Assembly: GCA_030374805.1 (NCBI GenBank)
Contig: JARGSG010000046.1
Span: 186,001-250,000 of the forward strand
Direction: 5' to 3'
DNA: 64,000 bases
DNA from: Gracilaria gracilis
Taxonomy: Eukaryota > Rhodophyta > Florideophyceae > Gracilariales > Gracilariaceae
Positions 10,081 through 20,616 of the stretch are shown here, in pieces. The notes beneath the pieces are model-generated. The model saw only the letters and a list, made by a program, of their open reading frames with translations. It did not search any database and was not told where the DNA came from. A program made the position numbers and the translations under genes. Position 1 is the stretch's first letter; every line of letters starts with the position of its first letter.

Positions 10081-11245
10081 TATACCATCTTCAGATGTGG
10101 TGTTGTTGCAAATCCTTCTGAGTCTTACCGCCGCTCTTATATATGGCTTTTGTGCTATCCTTAAATTTTCGGTGCTGTAAAAAACGATAGCGGTTATAGT
10201 TGTCCACCTCCTACGTTTGTCGTTAAAATACTTTGATGATGAGAAACTCACTGCTTCGGAAGGTTGCAACAGTGTTTACCAAATATTGTAGTATAATTCT
10301 ATTGTAAACTGTATTCAAGTAATTAAGCCAGCTCAGCATGGGATACCATCTCTAAGGGAAAGTCCTACGCAGAATAGGTCATTTAAGTACCATCATGTCG
10401 TCAATGTGAGCCGTGAAACAAACTGTGAAGCAAACTGTGAATATTTACAGTTCAAATTCTCAACTGTGAACAAAGCTCTTCTACTCCCTCCGACAGGCTG
10501 TCTTATTTCTATTATCAAAAAACAAATGAGCTGTATGATGTTCCTTCAAATCCATGTTGTGTTAATCAATAACTTTTAAAAGATTTCTAAAACACGAAAC
10601 GCAAAACCAGAAAAAGTAGCCATTTTAACATCTATTTACGTATTATGAAGTCAAAAATCTCAATAAGTACTTTTCATTGCACACTGAATGTTATGTGAGT
10701 TTCTTGGGTGGCCCCAAAACAATCAATTATGTTGATTTTCACACTCTGAAACTGGTGTTAAATGTAGAATCACAGCCATTGTTCAACTATGAATATCGGA
10801 AGCACGAGAAAACTGCATACTTCTCCTTCGTTCGGGAAGGCCACATAGTTTGAAACTTGAAAAATAAAAATCCCTAACAGGATACAACCCATTCCCGAGA
10901 AGTCCTTCAAGACACAGCCTAAACGTCCTGGCGGGTATTGGAACCTTTCATACACTTCACCCAAAAGGATTGCAATCCAAATTATGCAGTGGTCACATCA
11001 AGTGCGTTGCACATGGATAAATTGCTGCTTACTAATCTTGGCACGTCATAAGTAGTCACCAAAATTTTAGAACTGTATCTCCTACATGGGTTTGAAAACG
11101 TAATGCAAAGCTCAGCATTGTGCTCAATGTTTGGTATAAAAGCCGAAGCGTATAGCTTTTTCTTCACAACCCGAGTTGGCCAACAAAAAGTCCGGTAATT
11201 ATCTACACCCTTTTTCTGCTCTATTATTACTTCCTCATCCACACT
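10081..11245. other. AT-rich intergenic region, no gene supported
   Basis: Small open frames here (about 10770-10964 and 10982-11383, minus strand) show no recognisable domain. A short run of CAAACTGTGAA-type repeats lies near 10410-10440. The part just before 11246 should hold the promoter of the next gene. The outer terminus of the split DDE transposon is expected somewhere here, but I could not place it. Confidence 0.5.
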
Positions 11246-12111
11246 ATGGCACCAAGACCGAAGAGACCGAGACTGACAGATGACTCTCCTGCGGTTTGCC
11301 GTCTTCATGAAATGTTTGATAAAGGAAACCTCACTAATGACGAGTCTGCTGCCCACGTTTACAAAATGGATTTTCTTTTCCAATCATCTCGGCTTTCAAC
11401 ATTTAGAAACAAGTACTCTAAGATCAAAGCGGAAAAGCTTGAAACTGCAAGTAAGTTGTTTCCCTAAATTTTTCTAATATATTTTTTCTAACGGCTTTTA
11501 CAGCAAATGCTGCGCAGATGCTGAACGCCAGATGTACCGCTGGAAATATTGAAAATCAAAATTTAAACGTGGTTGATCTAGTAGACGATGATGATGAAGC
11601 AGATGAGAGAGATGATCAAAATCCACGGGTTATACGGAAACCTGGGGAGTTCTTTCCTCTTGTCTTGCAATCCGTCTGGGAAGACGAAGACACAACTGTG
11701 GAGTTTGTTAGCTTGGCTATATCCCTACCTTCCGGAGTCCAAGTCGATAATATCGAGAGTCATGTGGGGAAAAATGGCAATGTTTTTGAACTAACCGTTG
11801 AATGGCCTGAGGCAATGACTAATATAAAATTGCTTTACAAGGCCTGGCTTACCCGGCAATTTGATCCTATGAAAGAATATCATCCGAAAATATTAGGATT
11901 TCAGAGATCACTGAAGAATATAAGAAGCTCCTCTGAGGACAAAGTGAAATCGTACTGCAAAATTCTGCTTCCTTTCAAAGTTGAGTCACATGTCCCGAAA
12001 AAGCAGATTTTAGGGTTTCCAGACGGTACTAGTATCTTATATGTCGATTTGAAGGCCCCTGATGACCGCTATGCAAAACGGGAAGACATCGTTTGTATTC
12101 ATGTGAATTAG
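11246..12111 (+). CDS. Two-exon acidic protein of unknown function with a SUMO-interacting-like motif
   Basis: Coding exons 11246-11450 and 11504-12111 give a 270-residue protein. The intron (11451-11503, 53 nt) starts GTAAGT, has TTCTAAC as a branch site and ends TTTTACAG. It splits an ACA codon, and the frame is kept. The N-terminus is basic (RPKRPRL), nuclear-signal-like. Around residues 88-98 the sequence VVDLVDDDDE has the hydrophobic-then-acidic form of a SUMO-interacting motif. The C-terminal about 150 residues (FVSLAISLPSGVQVDNIESHV, then LTVEWPEAM) look like beta strands. They vaguely recall CS/Hsp20-type sandwiches, but I do not claim that family. It could be a host nuclear protein or an accessory gene of a mobile element. 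The stop codon abuts a mariner fossil. Confidence 0.75.
11451..11503 (+). other. 53-nt spliceosomal intron
   Basis: Donor GTAAGT, pyrimidine/AT-rich body, branch-like TTCTAAC 17 nt before the end, acceptor TTTTACAG. It lies in phase 1. Reading through it gives a stop after KLFP, while removing it joins two long open frames. Confidence 0.85.
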
Positions 12112-12114
12112 GCT

Positions 12115-12327
12115 TTTTGCGGAACAATGTGTCCTTTTATTACTCTAGCTATTCTATAATGTTCCTTTAAGAAGCATCAAGTCTCTGTACTGGTTAAAAT
12201 CGAAAGTTTGTTGTCCAGTATTTCGTAACAGCCAATTGTTCTAATGCTCGACCATTTTTTTGGAAGGAAAACTTGTTTGTTAACCTTTGCCGGTAAGTTT
12301 CAAAAGGCGTATTTCCCGCCTTCCCCA
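12115..12327 (-). pseudogene. Tc1/mariner transposase fossil, C-terminal side, cut by the Mutator-like element
   Basis: Minus strand reads NKFSFQKNGRALEQLAVTKYW, then NFRF and PVQRLDA with stops between. This fits the Tc1/mariner segment after the YWHD motif, where a GG-rich strand is followed by a vW...G...l stretch and an R-x-DA-x-x-Y-like helix. The N-terminal half of the same fossil lies on the far side of the Mutator-like element, at 18519-18800. The right half has stronger motifs than this one. Confidence 0.55.
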
Positions 12328-12608
12328 GGGGAGGAGAAAAATCGACGCACAGTGAGAGCTGTTAAGAACCTCCCCCCCAGAACCTCCACTTATATGTAAC
12401 AAAACGGGGAAGAACCTCCCATGAAGTGGTCACGTCTTCGCCGATCCTCTGTACTACTCCAATTGCGCCAAGTTCATAGAACTTCCCTAGCGCACATTGC
12501 CATTGGCCCAACCCTCGCAACAGCCCGGCGTGACCACTTCTCTCCGTTATAGAAGTTCTATAAAACCGAATAGAAGCGCTAGAGTAGAATAGAAAAGCGC
12601 GCGCTTTT
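12328..12608. repeat. Left terminal inverted repeat of the Mutator-like element
   Basis: It begins GGGGAGGAGAAAAATCGACG and ends near AGCGCGCGCTTTT. Its reverse complement matches 18238-18516 with only scattered differences. The inner part holds further GAAGTGGTCACG / CGTGACCACTTC inverted copies that could be transposase binding sites. Confidence 0.92.
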
Positions 12609-12737
12609 GGGCTAAAGTAAATTGAAAACGTTAGCTTCTGAGGTCATCAACCTCTCAACCTCCAATCTAGTACCAACTTGAATCTAGATGCAGCCAAACA
12701 CTCTACGCAAGTATCGTTGAAGAATTACTACGTTGAG

Positions 12738-14737
12738 ATGATTTCGTTTACCGATTCCAATGATCCTACCGTTCAGTATCCACCGAATGACCCTTTGGAC
12801 TCCATGGTGGTAGCCTACGTTGACCCGCGTAACGATGACACCGACGACGAAGATGGCCGTATCCCAGACCTCACCGATGCTCAAAAGCAAGAGATGAACA
12901 ATATGCTACGAAGAATCTCGCTTTTTCTTAAGAAGACATCGCAGAAAACCTCCCTGACGTACGATAGAAAAGATCGGGCTGGTTTTCGGGAGCTGAAAGG
13001 ACTCTGGGTGTACCTAATAGGTGATCAAATGAATACTGTCTTAGATGAACATGGAGTGAGAAGTACGAATTTCATTGACAGTTGTGAGGCGAAAAGTTGG
13101 TTCTCGAATGAACTGCTTCAAGCCGGGGTATTTGAACTGGAGCCAAAATGTGGCGTGGTTTTAGTACCACCAGATACCGGTGCCAATCTACATGGTCTTG
13201 CACGGGTCATTGAGAGGGAAAGCCATGAGGACCAGCTGGACAGGTTGAGTCGTACTCTGCGACGTTCTGCGAGAAACTCTATCGCAGCTCCGCAGCGATA
13301 GAAACTATTGTAGTTCCAGTTAACATTGATCGTGTTCATTGGGCGTTGTTTGTGGCGCGAAAGTTGGACGGAAAGCGGTGGGAGATGTATTGGGGTGACA
13401 GCCTAGGGGAACAATGTCCCTTGGAGTGTCGCAAGCTGTTGACGAGAATAATCGACTGTGCATTGAGGGAGAAAAAGAAGTGGATATTCCCTTCTGAGAA
13501 CTATATGTTAGATGTTCTTGGGTATAAGCGGCAGAAAGATTCATACAGTTGTGGTGCTTATGTTGTGTCTACAATGACTCATTTCTGTGAGACGCAAGGG
13601 ATCATTCCAGAAGCCACTTTCACTCCGAAACACCCCTATCATCTCACCGAGAAGTATCGTTGGGCATGCGCAGAAGCCCGTATTCGTATGGTAATGTCCA
13701 TATCACACGTTCTACCTATGAATAATGCCTACACTGTGGACCAGAAGCACCTCCGACAACGTGCCAAGATATACTTGGCTCGTCATGACGGAGAAAGTGG
13801 GCAACGTGGGGTGGCCTTTAGAACAGCTTGTGAAGACACTGCTGGTCAAGGAGGTTTTGGCGAGAATTCTACTCGTGAAGGGGGGAGTGGAGGTACTTCA
13901 GTGGTACAGAGGACGATGGTATCGAGGCAAAAAGGAGTAGGAAAGAAGGGTAGAGGGAAGTCGCGAATATCGCGAAAGAACGAACGCGTGGTAATGGATC
14001 TCCCGGGCTATATCTATGACCTTGTGGAGTCAGAAGGTTATCAGTATTTCGTTCAATACTCCAAGCCAGTCACTCGGTCGTTAGAGTATGGCCTTAACCT
14101 CAGGATGCGCTGTATGAAATACAAGAAAGATCCGCCAGGTTGTGGGTGCAAGGCGGCTTTTATGGCAAAGGCGTTGCTGAACGGGAAAGGCTGGCTTCTC
14201 ACCGGGACGTATGATGTTCACAACCACAAACGACTGGATGTGGATATGCGTGGAGGCAAACAGAAACGCAAACAAGCAGTGACTGCAACAATCAAGAGAG
14301 TAGCTGGAGAAAAAATTCGTTTACCGTACATCCATTACATTCCTACCTCTTCAGGTATGGAAGAGAGAGGACTTGGTGGCCAAGAAAAAGCACGAAGCAC
14401 GGATGAGGATGACTTCATGGTTTCAATTCCACCTCGCCCCTCCAGAGTGTTTAGAACAGGAGCCCTCCTTAGAGACGGTAATTACCTGAGAACGCAGGAG
14501 GAGGGGTGCCGCGCAACCGGCATAAAGAACGTCATACATATTGATGACGAGGAAGGTTCGGACGATGTTCATGGGGCGTTGAAGGGGTGTCGTGTAGCCC
14601 GAGAAGCAACTCATGCTTCAACAGGCGTACTATCAGATGATAGTTCCGTGATTGATGTAACGCACTTAGTGAAACCGAAATTGAAAGCCGCAACGGAAAA
14701 GGTACGTTTGATCCTCCGTTCTGCAAGAAGTGGATGA
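12738..14737 (+). pseudogene. Ulp1-type (C48) cysteine protease with a GCM/WRKY-like zinc finger, Mutator-borne
   Basis: The first part (12738-13263) ends with SWFSNELLQA, the substrate-groove W of SUMO proteases. The second (from 13296) holds VPVNIDRVHWAL (catalytic H), YWGDSL (catalytic D) and QKDSYSCGAYV (Q and nucleophile C), so the complete H-D-Q-C set is present. Farther on, C-x7-C-x-C ... HNH near 14112-14226 (MRCMKYKKDPPGCGC, DVHNH) resembles the WRKY-GCM1 finger seen in Mutator transposases. The tail is polar. The two frames join if GTTCTG...CGCAG (13264-13295, 32 nt) is an intron; a one- or two-base indel is the other option. The role in transposition is unknown. Removing SUMO or ubiquitin-like tags is the family activity. 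Confidence 0.75.
13264..13295 (+). other. Candidate 32-nt GT-AG intron in the Ulp1 gene
   Basis: The segment starts GTTCTG and ends CTCCGCAG. Its removal (length 2 modulo 3) joins the frame of the N-terminal part to that of VPVNIDRVHW. It lacks the GTCTAAT element seen in the other two candidate micro-introns, so a plain frameshift remains as likely. Confidence 0.35.
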
Positions 14738-14883
14738 TTGTCTGCCTGTGTAACATTTTATCTCCAGTCTGAACCTTCTTCTGTTGTACCAGTCGCATTT
14801 ATACGTAATGGGGACGCTAACGGCGACCGTATCTGCCGCATCATTCCCATCTGGGGGCTTCAAGCCCTATACAGTGCGATACG

Positions 14884-15168
14884 GTGGAGGAGCCTGCGCC
14901 TCTCAGTGTGAAAGAACCCCCCATTCTTGAGAAAGATACTGCACCAAACCTCCCTCTCCACCCAAATTCCGGTGGTGGAGTGCAAGAACAGCGTCGTGGG
15001 ACCGGAATTGGGGATGAGGGCAATAGAGCATCGAAAGTTTCAAGAGCGTGTGAGGATGCGGGGGAATACGAGCTGGAAGTGGAAGTGCTGGACTCGGAGG
15101 TGCTGGGCGTGAAGGAATTGAACGTGAAATCAAGTGTGGAAGACCTGGATGGGGAAGGATTGGCTTAA
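14884..15168 (+). CDS. Small acidic open frame between the two Mutator genes
   Basis: A 94-residue frame with a Pro/Glu-rich start (EEPAPLSVKEPP) and an acidic valine/leucine-rich end (YELEVEVLDSEVLGVKEL). It has no domain that I recognise. It may be an upstream exon of the transposase, a linker gene or chance. It stops about 120 bases before the transposase start. Confidence 0.25.
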   Translation: MEEPAPLSVKEPPILEKDTAPNLPLHPNSGGGVQEQRRGTGIGDEGNRASKVSRACEDAGEYELEVEVLDSEVLGVKELNVKSSVEDLDGEGLA

Positions 15169-15292
15169 ATCCGCTCAGGGGGGGGGTGTGAAGGACTTGG
15201 ACGGGAGAGGTTTGGGATTGCACAACTGAGGAGTGGCTGTGAATGTCGCAAGTGAGAGCTCGGCGTCTACGGAAGAGCTCCCCGCTGAGGAA

Positions 15293-17980
15293 ATGGTCCG
15301 CAGAGGGTTCGTGGCCTACCTGGAGCAAATGGAGCCTTCAGGAGCCCATGAAGTGTTGCAGCACCTGCAGTACATCGGCGACTACTTCGGCTTCAAACTC
15401 TCTATTCGTGATTCAAAGTACGGGACGGAAGACGAAGGCAGAAGAGTTCTACTACATGGCTACCTGAAATGTTTCCGCAGAGATAATGAGCATAGCACAT
15501 GCCCCTACAGCTTCAGAGTTCGTCGTGTGAGAGTGTCCCAAACAGGTCCGCAACCCTATGCATTCATTCCAGATTTCTCACGTGCCCATCATAACCACTC
15601 CGTCGGAAAGTCGCTACACCAAAAGTTGTCCCCGGACATGAAGCGGGAAGCCCACCGTTTACACAGCAACCCCTACATTCAATATGATATAGTCCTCAAA
15701 CTTATCGAAGATAAGTATAACGTGACTGTGAATAGGCCTTTGTTCAGAAAACGTCTTAAGTACATGCAAGACGCACGGTTCCCGAAAGAGAAGGAGTGTC
15801 TCCGACTCTATTAGAACCTCCTTCAACTTCAATCGCAAAACCCGAGGAACAAAGTGTACTGTAGAACAGACCAAACGGATGGTCTTCAGTACATAGCGTG
15901 GCGCCTGGACGGCTGGGATAGTGACTACGAACGTTATGGCATCGTACCTGGCGTGTCAATTGATTGCAAAGCAATTGCAAACCGCTTCGCTCTTCCTCTC
16001 ATCAGCGTCAATGGGAGGGACAATCACGGGAACCTCACTACGTTCTTTATGGGTTACGTTGGCGACGAAACAATTGACAGTTTCGTTTGGGTTCTCGAGC
16101 GGTTCAAGGAGTATGTACGAATCTCTCCGAGCTATGTGGCTGTTGACCAGTGCATGGCCTTGATCAATGCCATTCACAACGTACTACCGTTATCCTTTGT
16201 CGTTCTAGGCGACTGGCACATTAACCAAAACCAGGATCCGCATGCGGAACGTTGGTGCAAGTCTGTGGGCAGAAGTGACCTGGCCGATGGTATGCGGGGG
16301 GATATGTACGATTTAAGAAAGTGCAAAACCGTGCAACTCTTCGAAGCTAAAAGAACGGAGTTCGAACAAAAGTACTTCTTTAACTTCAAACAAACTCTAC
16401 CACGATGGTACAAGTTTCTTTACAGGGAGAGGCCAAATATGCTGGTGAGATGCTACAAGGACCTACACATATCCCATCGCTTCTTCTTCCAAGGAAGTGG
16501 CTATTGCGAGTCCTCGCATGCGAGATATCGAAGTCTCGTCCTCAATCGGGACGTGTTATTCTCCAAAGTACCCGTCACCATGGTGAAATTGACGCAGAGG
16601 CTCCAGCTAGAACGCAAGCACAGGGCCTCCCTACGCGACACGGCTTTGCGCAACAAACTAATCCACACTGGACTACCACTGTCAACGGAATCCGCCACGC
16701 ACATTATCCACTCCTTCACGATATACAGCATTACGAAATTCATGGAGCTCAGCGTTCGGTACTCCTCACAATTCAAGGTCGTAGACGCAGCTGTGCGTAT
16801 GGCCCATGAGGTGCCCTTCATTTTCGAGGTGGGTGTACAGAACCTCCATGTTTCTCATGCGTACCCTCTCGTAATATTCACGCTGACATACTTTCACAAT
16901 CAAAGCGGCGCTGTTATTGATTCCACGCAAAATGACGGGAGCGCATTCCAAGTTTATATAAACACCCCATCCACCAACCCCGACGACGTGAACGGGAGAT
17001 GCAGTTGCGGGGAGATGACCGCAACAGGAATTCCGTGCGCTCACATCACCCGCCTGTTCGTCGTTTATAACGACGTTCTGGACCGGTGGCCTTACGTTCG
17101 CAACGCGCTGAAGACCCGCTTTTTGATTCAGAGGTTTTGGCACGCGTATTGGTGCAGAGATCCTGCTCGGTGGAGGTTGTGCGACATATTCAATATTCGT
17201 ACCCGAATGGGCGCGCCGGGCGTCACACCTGCACAGCAGGGCGAGGTCGACGGCGAAGTAGTCCAGATTAACGCCGAACCTCTAAATCAATATACCGCGG
17301 GTGCAATGATGGGTTCCACATCTATTCAGACTCCCATCACGAGACAGCACGGCAACGCCGATGTTCAAGAGGTTCTTAGTCACCTCGAACACAGCAGGAA
17401 CGTCGAGATCTCTTCCTATGCCCGTTATTCCGACGGGAAATCCGTGTATGACCAGATGCAAAGGGTCGCAGAAGGCTTCGGCACTTTGGCTGTAGACAGC
17501 GTCAAACTGTATCTCCAGGAGGGGTTGCGTCAATTGAACGCAGGGCGATACCCCTCAAATCCCCAGATACAGATCCCTACGATATCATCGGATCTGCTTC
17601 CTGAGCAGAGCAACGGAAGTGCATGCGATAATCGAGAAACGGTTGGGGTGCGGAACCCCAATGCCGGTGTCGCAAGGACGAAGAAGAAGCGGAAGATTTC
17701 TTTCCAAAAACGCGGCTCACGCGCAAAGCGTCCACGCTTGAATAACCGCGGGTTCGACCGTTCTTCGTTTCAGACACAAGGACCAGTGTCAACACAGAGC
17801 CAAGAGCTTCGTCAACAATCCACGCAGGTTACTTCTGCTCCTGCAGCACAGCGAGCAGAGATATCGACTGAGCGAACACAAGATGGCGTTGTGGGTACTC
17901 CAGCTCAAGCTATTGCAGCAGCCATAGCTGTTGTTGATGACCCAGACAAACAGTACAATGGCATGAGCAACAATGGTTAG
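15293..17980 (+). pseudogene. Mutator-like (MURA-type) transposase with SWIM zinc finger, one in-frame stop
   Basis: A single frame of about 895 codons. The N-terminal part has a FAR1-like zinc-binding region (LKCFRRDNEHSTCPYSF ... HHNH, about 15460-15600). The MULE catalytic domain follows: SIDCKAIANRFALPL (first D at 15962), GDETIDSFVWVLERF, YVAVDQCMA (second D at 16145) and GDWHINQN (16211-16234, family CxWH). An E in CESSHARYR near 16507 is the likely third acidic residue. The SWIM finger CSCGEMTATGIPCAH lies at 17000-17044. The C-terminus is basic (KKKRKISF, AKRPRL), a probable nuclear signal. One TAG at 15812-15814, plausibly from CAG, interrupts an otherwise intact frame. The start at 15293 is the first ATG. 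Cut-and-paste transposition of the host element is the expected role. Confidence 0.88.
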
Positions 17981-18237
17981 ATATGTTTTTCAGATAGTTA
18001 TTTTCGCAGAAAAAACGCGTTATAGTAATTAAAGTTCATTCTTTGTTTCACAACGTACCTTGAGAGCTACAAAGAAAGGAGCGGAGCGAAGAGAAACATC
18101 CACGACGGAGCTCCTGCGCCAGAAATGAGAAAATCTGAATGCGAGGACAGGCTACGAAAGGTGAGAAAAGTAGAACACTGGACGTCGGGAGGGGAGTGGA
18201 CCCATATCAACTTTGAATTGCGCGCCTGCACCTCAGA

Positions 18238-18516
18238 AGCGCGCGCTTTTCTATTCTACTCTAGCTCTGCTATTCGGTTTTATAGAACTTCTATAACGGA
18301 AAGAAGTGGTCACGCCGGGCTGTTGCGAGGGTTGGGCCAATGGCAATGTGCGCTAGGGAAGTTCTATGAACTTGGCGCAATTGAAGTGGTACAGAGGATC
18401 GGCGAAGACGTGACCACTTCATGGGAGGTTCTCCCCCGTTTTTGTTACATATAAGTGGAGGTTCTGGAGGGGATGTTCTTAACAGCTCTCACTGTGCGTC
18501 GATTTTCCTCATCCCC
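18238..18516. repeat. Right terminal inverted repeat of the Mutator-like element
   Basis: Reverse complement of the left repeat at 12328-12608. It begins near GCGCGCGCTTTTCTATTC and ends CGATTTTCCTCATCCCC. The high identity to the left arm indicates a fairly recent insertion. Confidence 0.92.
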
Positions 18517-18518
18517 TC

Positions 18519-18800
18519 GTGCCAGTAGCACACACTTTCATCAAGACCATACAGATTCAAGTTCTTCTAATCGCTAAAGATAACAATTTTCCACATGAAA
18601 GTCCCAAACTTTAGCTTTTTCTGAGTCCCATTAAATTAATTTTGCTTGGACGCTTTAGTCACAAAAAGACCACGCAACATTCGTTAAAAACGCAAGTACG
18701 GTTTGAACGACAATATTTGGTGAACACTGCGAACCGAGAGGTCGAAAATTTTCTAATTTTTTAATTCAGCACCGCCTTATCGTTTTGTAACAGCATGACG
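18519..18800 (-). pseudogene. Tc1/mariner transposase fossil, N-terminal side
   Basis: One minus-strand frame, with three stops, reads DLSVRSVHQIL (helix-turn-helix end), KPYLRF.RMLRGLFVTKASK, FNGTQKKLKFGTFMWKIVIF, then SD.KNLNLYGLDES and CYWHE. This is the standard Tc1/mariner order: recognition helix, KPLLTKKH-like, WxxVIFSDEKKFNLDGPDG and YYWHD. The catalytic first D is in FSD. The fossil stops at the Mutator element edge and its remaining part lies at 12115-12327, so the Mutator element split it. Confidence 0.75.
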
Positions 18801-19204
18801 GAGTATATCTCGAACAGTTGCTGAAAAACTTTTGGAATTTCTTGGGCTCAACTTTTGTTGTAGATTCGGGTAGAACTTGTTTACATACTTTTGGATTCAT
18901 CCATGACTGCATCTATATTCCTCCGTCATCCATCACTCTGACATTCTTGTCTTGCGAAACCCAAACTAGGAATCGACAATCAATACGTCCCATTTCTTGC
19001 TCCCTGGGAAAATGAATTCAGCGGTAGAGCCCTCCATATAGGAACAGAACAAAGTGTACGACCAGCCGTACTTCTGAAATACCATGAAGGTGGCTGCTAT
19101 TGTTTAAATAGAAACCAGAAGGCGAAAACGAGATATTTCCACAGAGCCTCGTAAGAAAGGCGGGAAAAAGGAAATAACAAAAGAGAACTTTTGTAGCAAC
19201 GCCA
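18801..19204. other. AT-rich stretch, no supported gene
   Basis: The first part is probably more mariner fossil (an HTH-like frame reads VRDIVRHAVTKR near 18770-18810). The rest shows no domain. It leads into the 540-bp tandem duplication. Confidence 0.4.
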
Positions 19205-20284
19205 CTGGCCGGAAAAGCGCAAGCACACAAAGACGGTTAAAATAATTTCCTCGATAGAGTAGCAAAGCCAACGGAGCATTTTGAAAATGACAAAGCTAAG
19301 CCCAATTGAAATCCCAGCTCAAACCGTCACGGCCAGCGTCGAAGTGTTGATGCTAGATAGTACTCAGTAGAGATCCACTTTTTTACACGGTTACGAGATA
19401 AATTATAAAAAAAGAGTAGCACAGAAACAACCAGATGTTGGAAACGGTCCAATGAAAACACGGCAAAAAGGCGATCCAAAAAAAGGAGAAGCAAGACCAC
19501 CAGGGTAGGGAAAAGAGAGAAAAAGTAGAACATGCCTAATACGGAGGCAAGAATAGCACAATAAGACAGAACGAGAGACACAAATAGTAACTATACTATG
19601 AGCACTACAAGGGTCGGTAAGTAAACGTGAGCTACAGGGTCGTCACTCTATTTGGAAATAAACTATTCACGAAGGCGTGATAGTTAGAGCCAGAAGCCCT
19701 TGCTTGGCGAGAGAGAATTTCCTTGGGGGTGTGGAGCGACTACTTTGGCGGGAAAAGCGCAGGCTCACGAAGACGTTCGAAATCTTCCCCTCGACAGGGC
19801 AGCACAGCGAACGGAGCACTCCGGGAATGACACAGCTAAGCCGGGTGGAAATCCGAGGTCAAACCACCACGACAAGCATCAGAGCGTTAGGCTGATTAGT
19901 AGTCGGTAGAGATCCACGTGTTCACACGGTCACGAGATGAGTCCTCGAAAGAGAGTAGCACGGCAACGACAAGGTGTCGGAAACGGGCCACTGAGAACAG
20001 AGCAAAAAGGCAAACCCAAAACGGGGAGAAAGCAAACCACCAGAGTGGGGAAAAGAGAGAGAGAATAATGCAAACCCAATACACGGGCGAGTATACGACA
20101 ATAGGTCGGAACGAGACACACAAATAGTGGTTATACTCTGAGCGCCACAAGGGTGGGTAACTATACGTGAACAACGCAGTCGTCACTCCACTTGGCGGTG
20201 AAAAATCTGCGAAGGCGTGATAGTTAGAGCCAGAAGCCCTTGCTTGGCAAGGGGCAGTTTACTTGGGGAAGCGGTGCTCAACCC
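19205..20284. repeat. 540-bp tandem duplication, two diverged copies
   Basis: GGAAAAGCGC starts at 19211 and again at 19751. TGATAGTTAGAGCCAGAAGC ends the units at 19678 and again at 20218. Both pairs give a period of exactly 540 bp. The left copy is richer in A and T, and many differences are C-to-T or G-to-A relative to the right copy. The right copy shares TGTGTGTCTCGTTCCG (reverse strand, 20107-20122) with the leader region of the gypsy element at 55171-55186. I therefore read the pair as LTR-derived sequence of the adjoining minus-strand gypsy element. Confidence 0.8.
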
Positions 20285-20616
20285 TCTAAGTACTGAGCTC
20301 GGCGCACCACTGACAGTGGGTGCGCCGGGCAAAATAATCTATAAAATATCTAAGTAAATACAGCAATGCTGGGTGCACTGCCTCTGGCATATCCGTGCTA
20401 CACGTGTGCTAGTCACCCCCGCTAAGCGGCGCCTCGAGCCGTGCAATCCACGTGTCCATGTGTGGAAATTACCTCAGCGAGGCGACACGCTAATAGCGGT
20501 GTAGCTCATATATATCTACTAACGCATGATGCGGAAATAAACTAAGTACCTCAAATCGCCTCCAAGGAGTGTTGTCCTTCATATCCCCGTCCTTAAGAGT
20601 GAGCCACGCCGTCGCG

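Larger units (their letters stand above)
12328..18516 (+). mobile_element. Mutator-like element carrying a Ulp1 protease gene
   Basis: A 6.2-kb DNA transposon with terminal inverted repeats of about 280 bp (12328-12608 and 18238-18516). The repeats are nearly identical when one is reversed, including CATGAAGTGGTCACGTCTTC and AAAAGCGCGCGC at the inner edge. Inside are two plus-strand genes: a Ulp1-type cysteine protease with a zinc finger (12738-14737) and a MURA-type transposase with a SWIM finger (15293-17980). Ulp1-carrying Mutator-like elements are known from plants (Kaonashi group). The element sits inside a Tc1/mariner fossil. No 9-10-bp target duplication could be matched, perhaps because the host site has decayed. 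Confidence 0.92.

Noticed and set aside
12319-18525. A 9-bp target duplication for the Mutator-like element
   Set aside because: Bases next to the two termini (CCTTCCCCA and TCGTGCCAG) do not match, even allowing small shifts of the ends.
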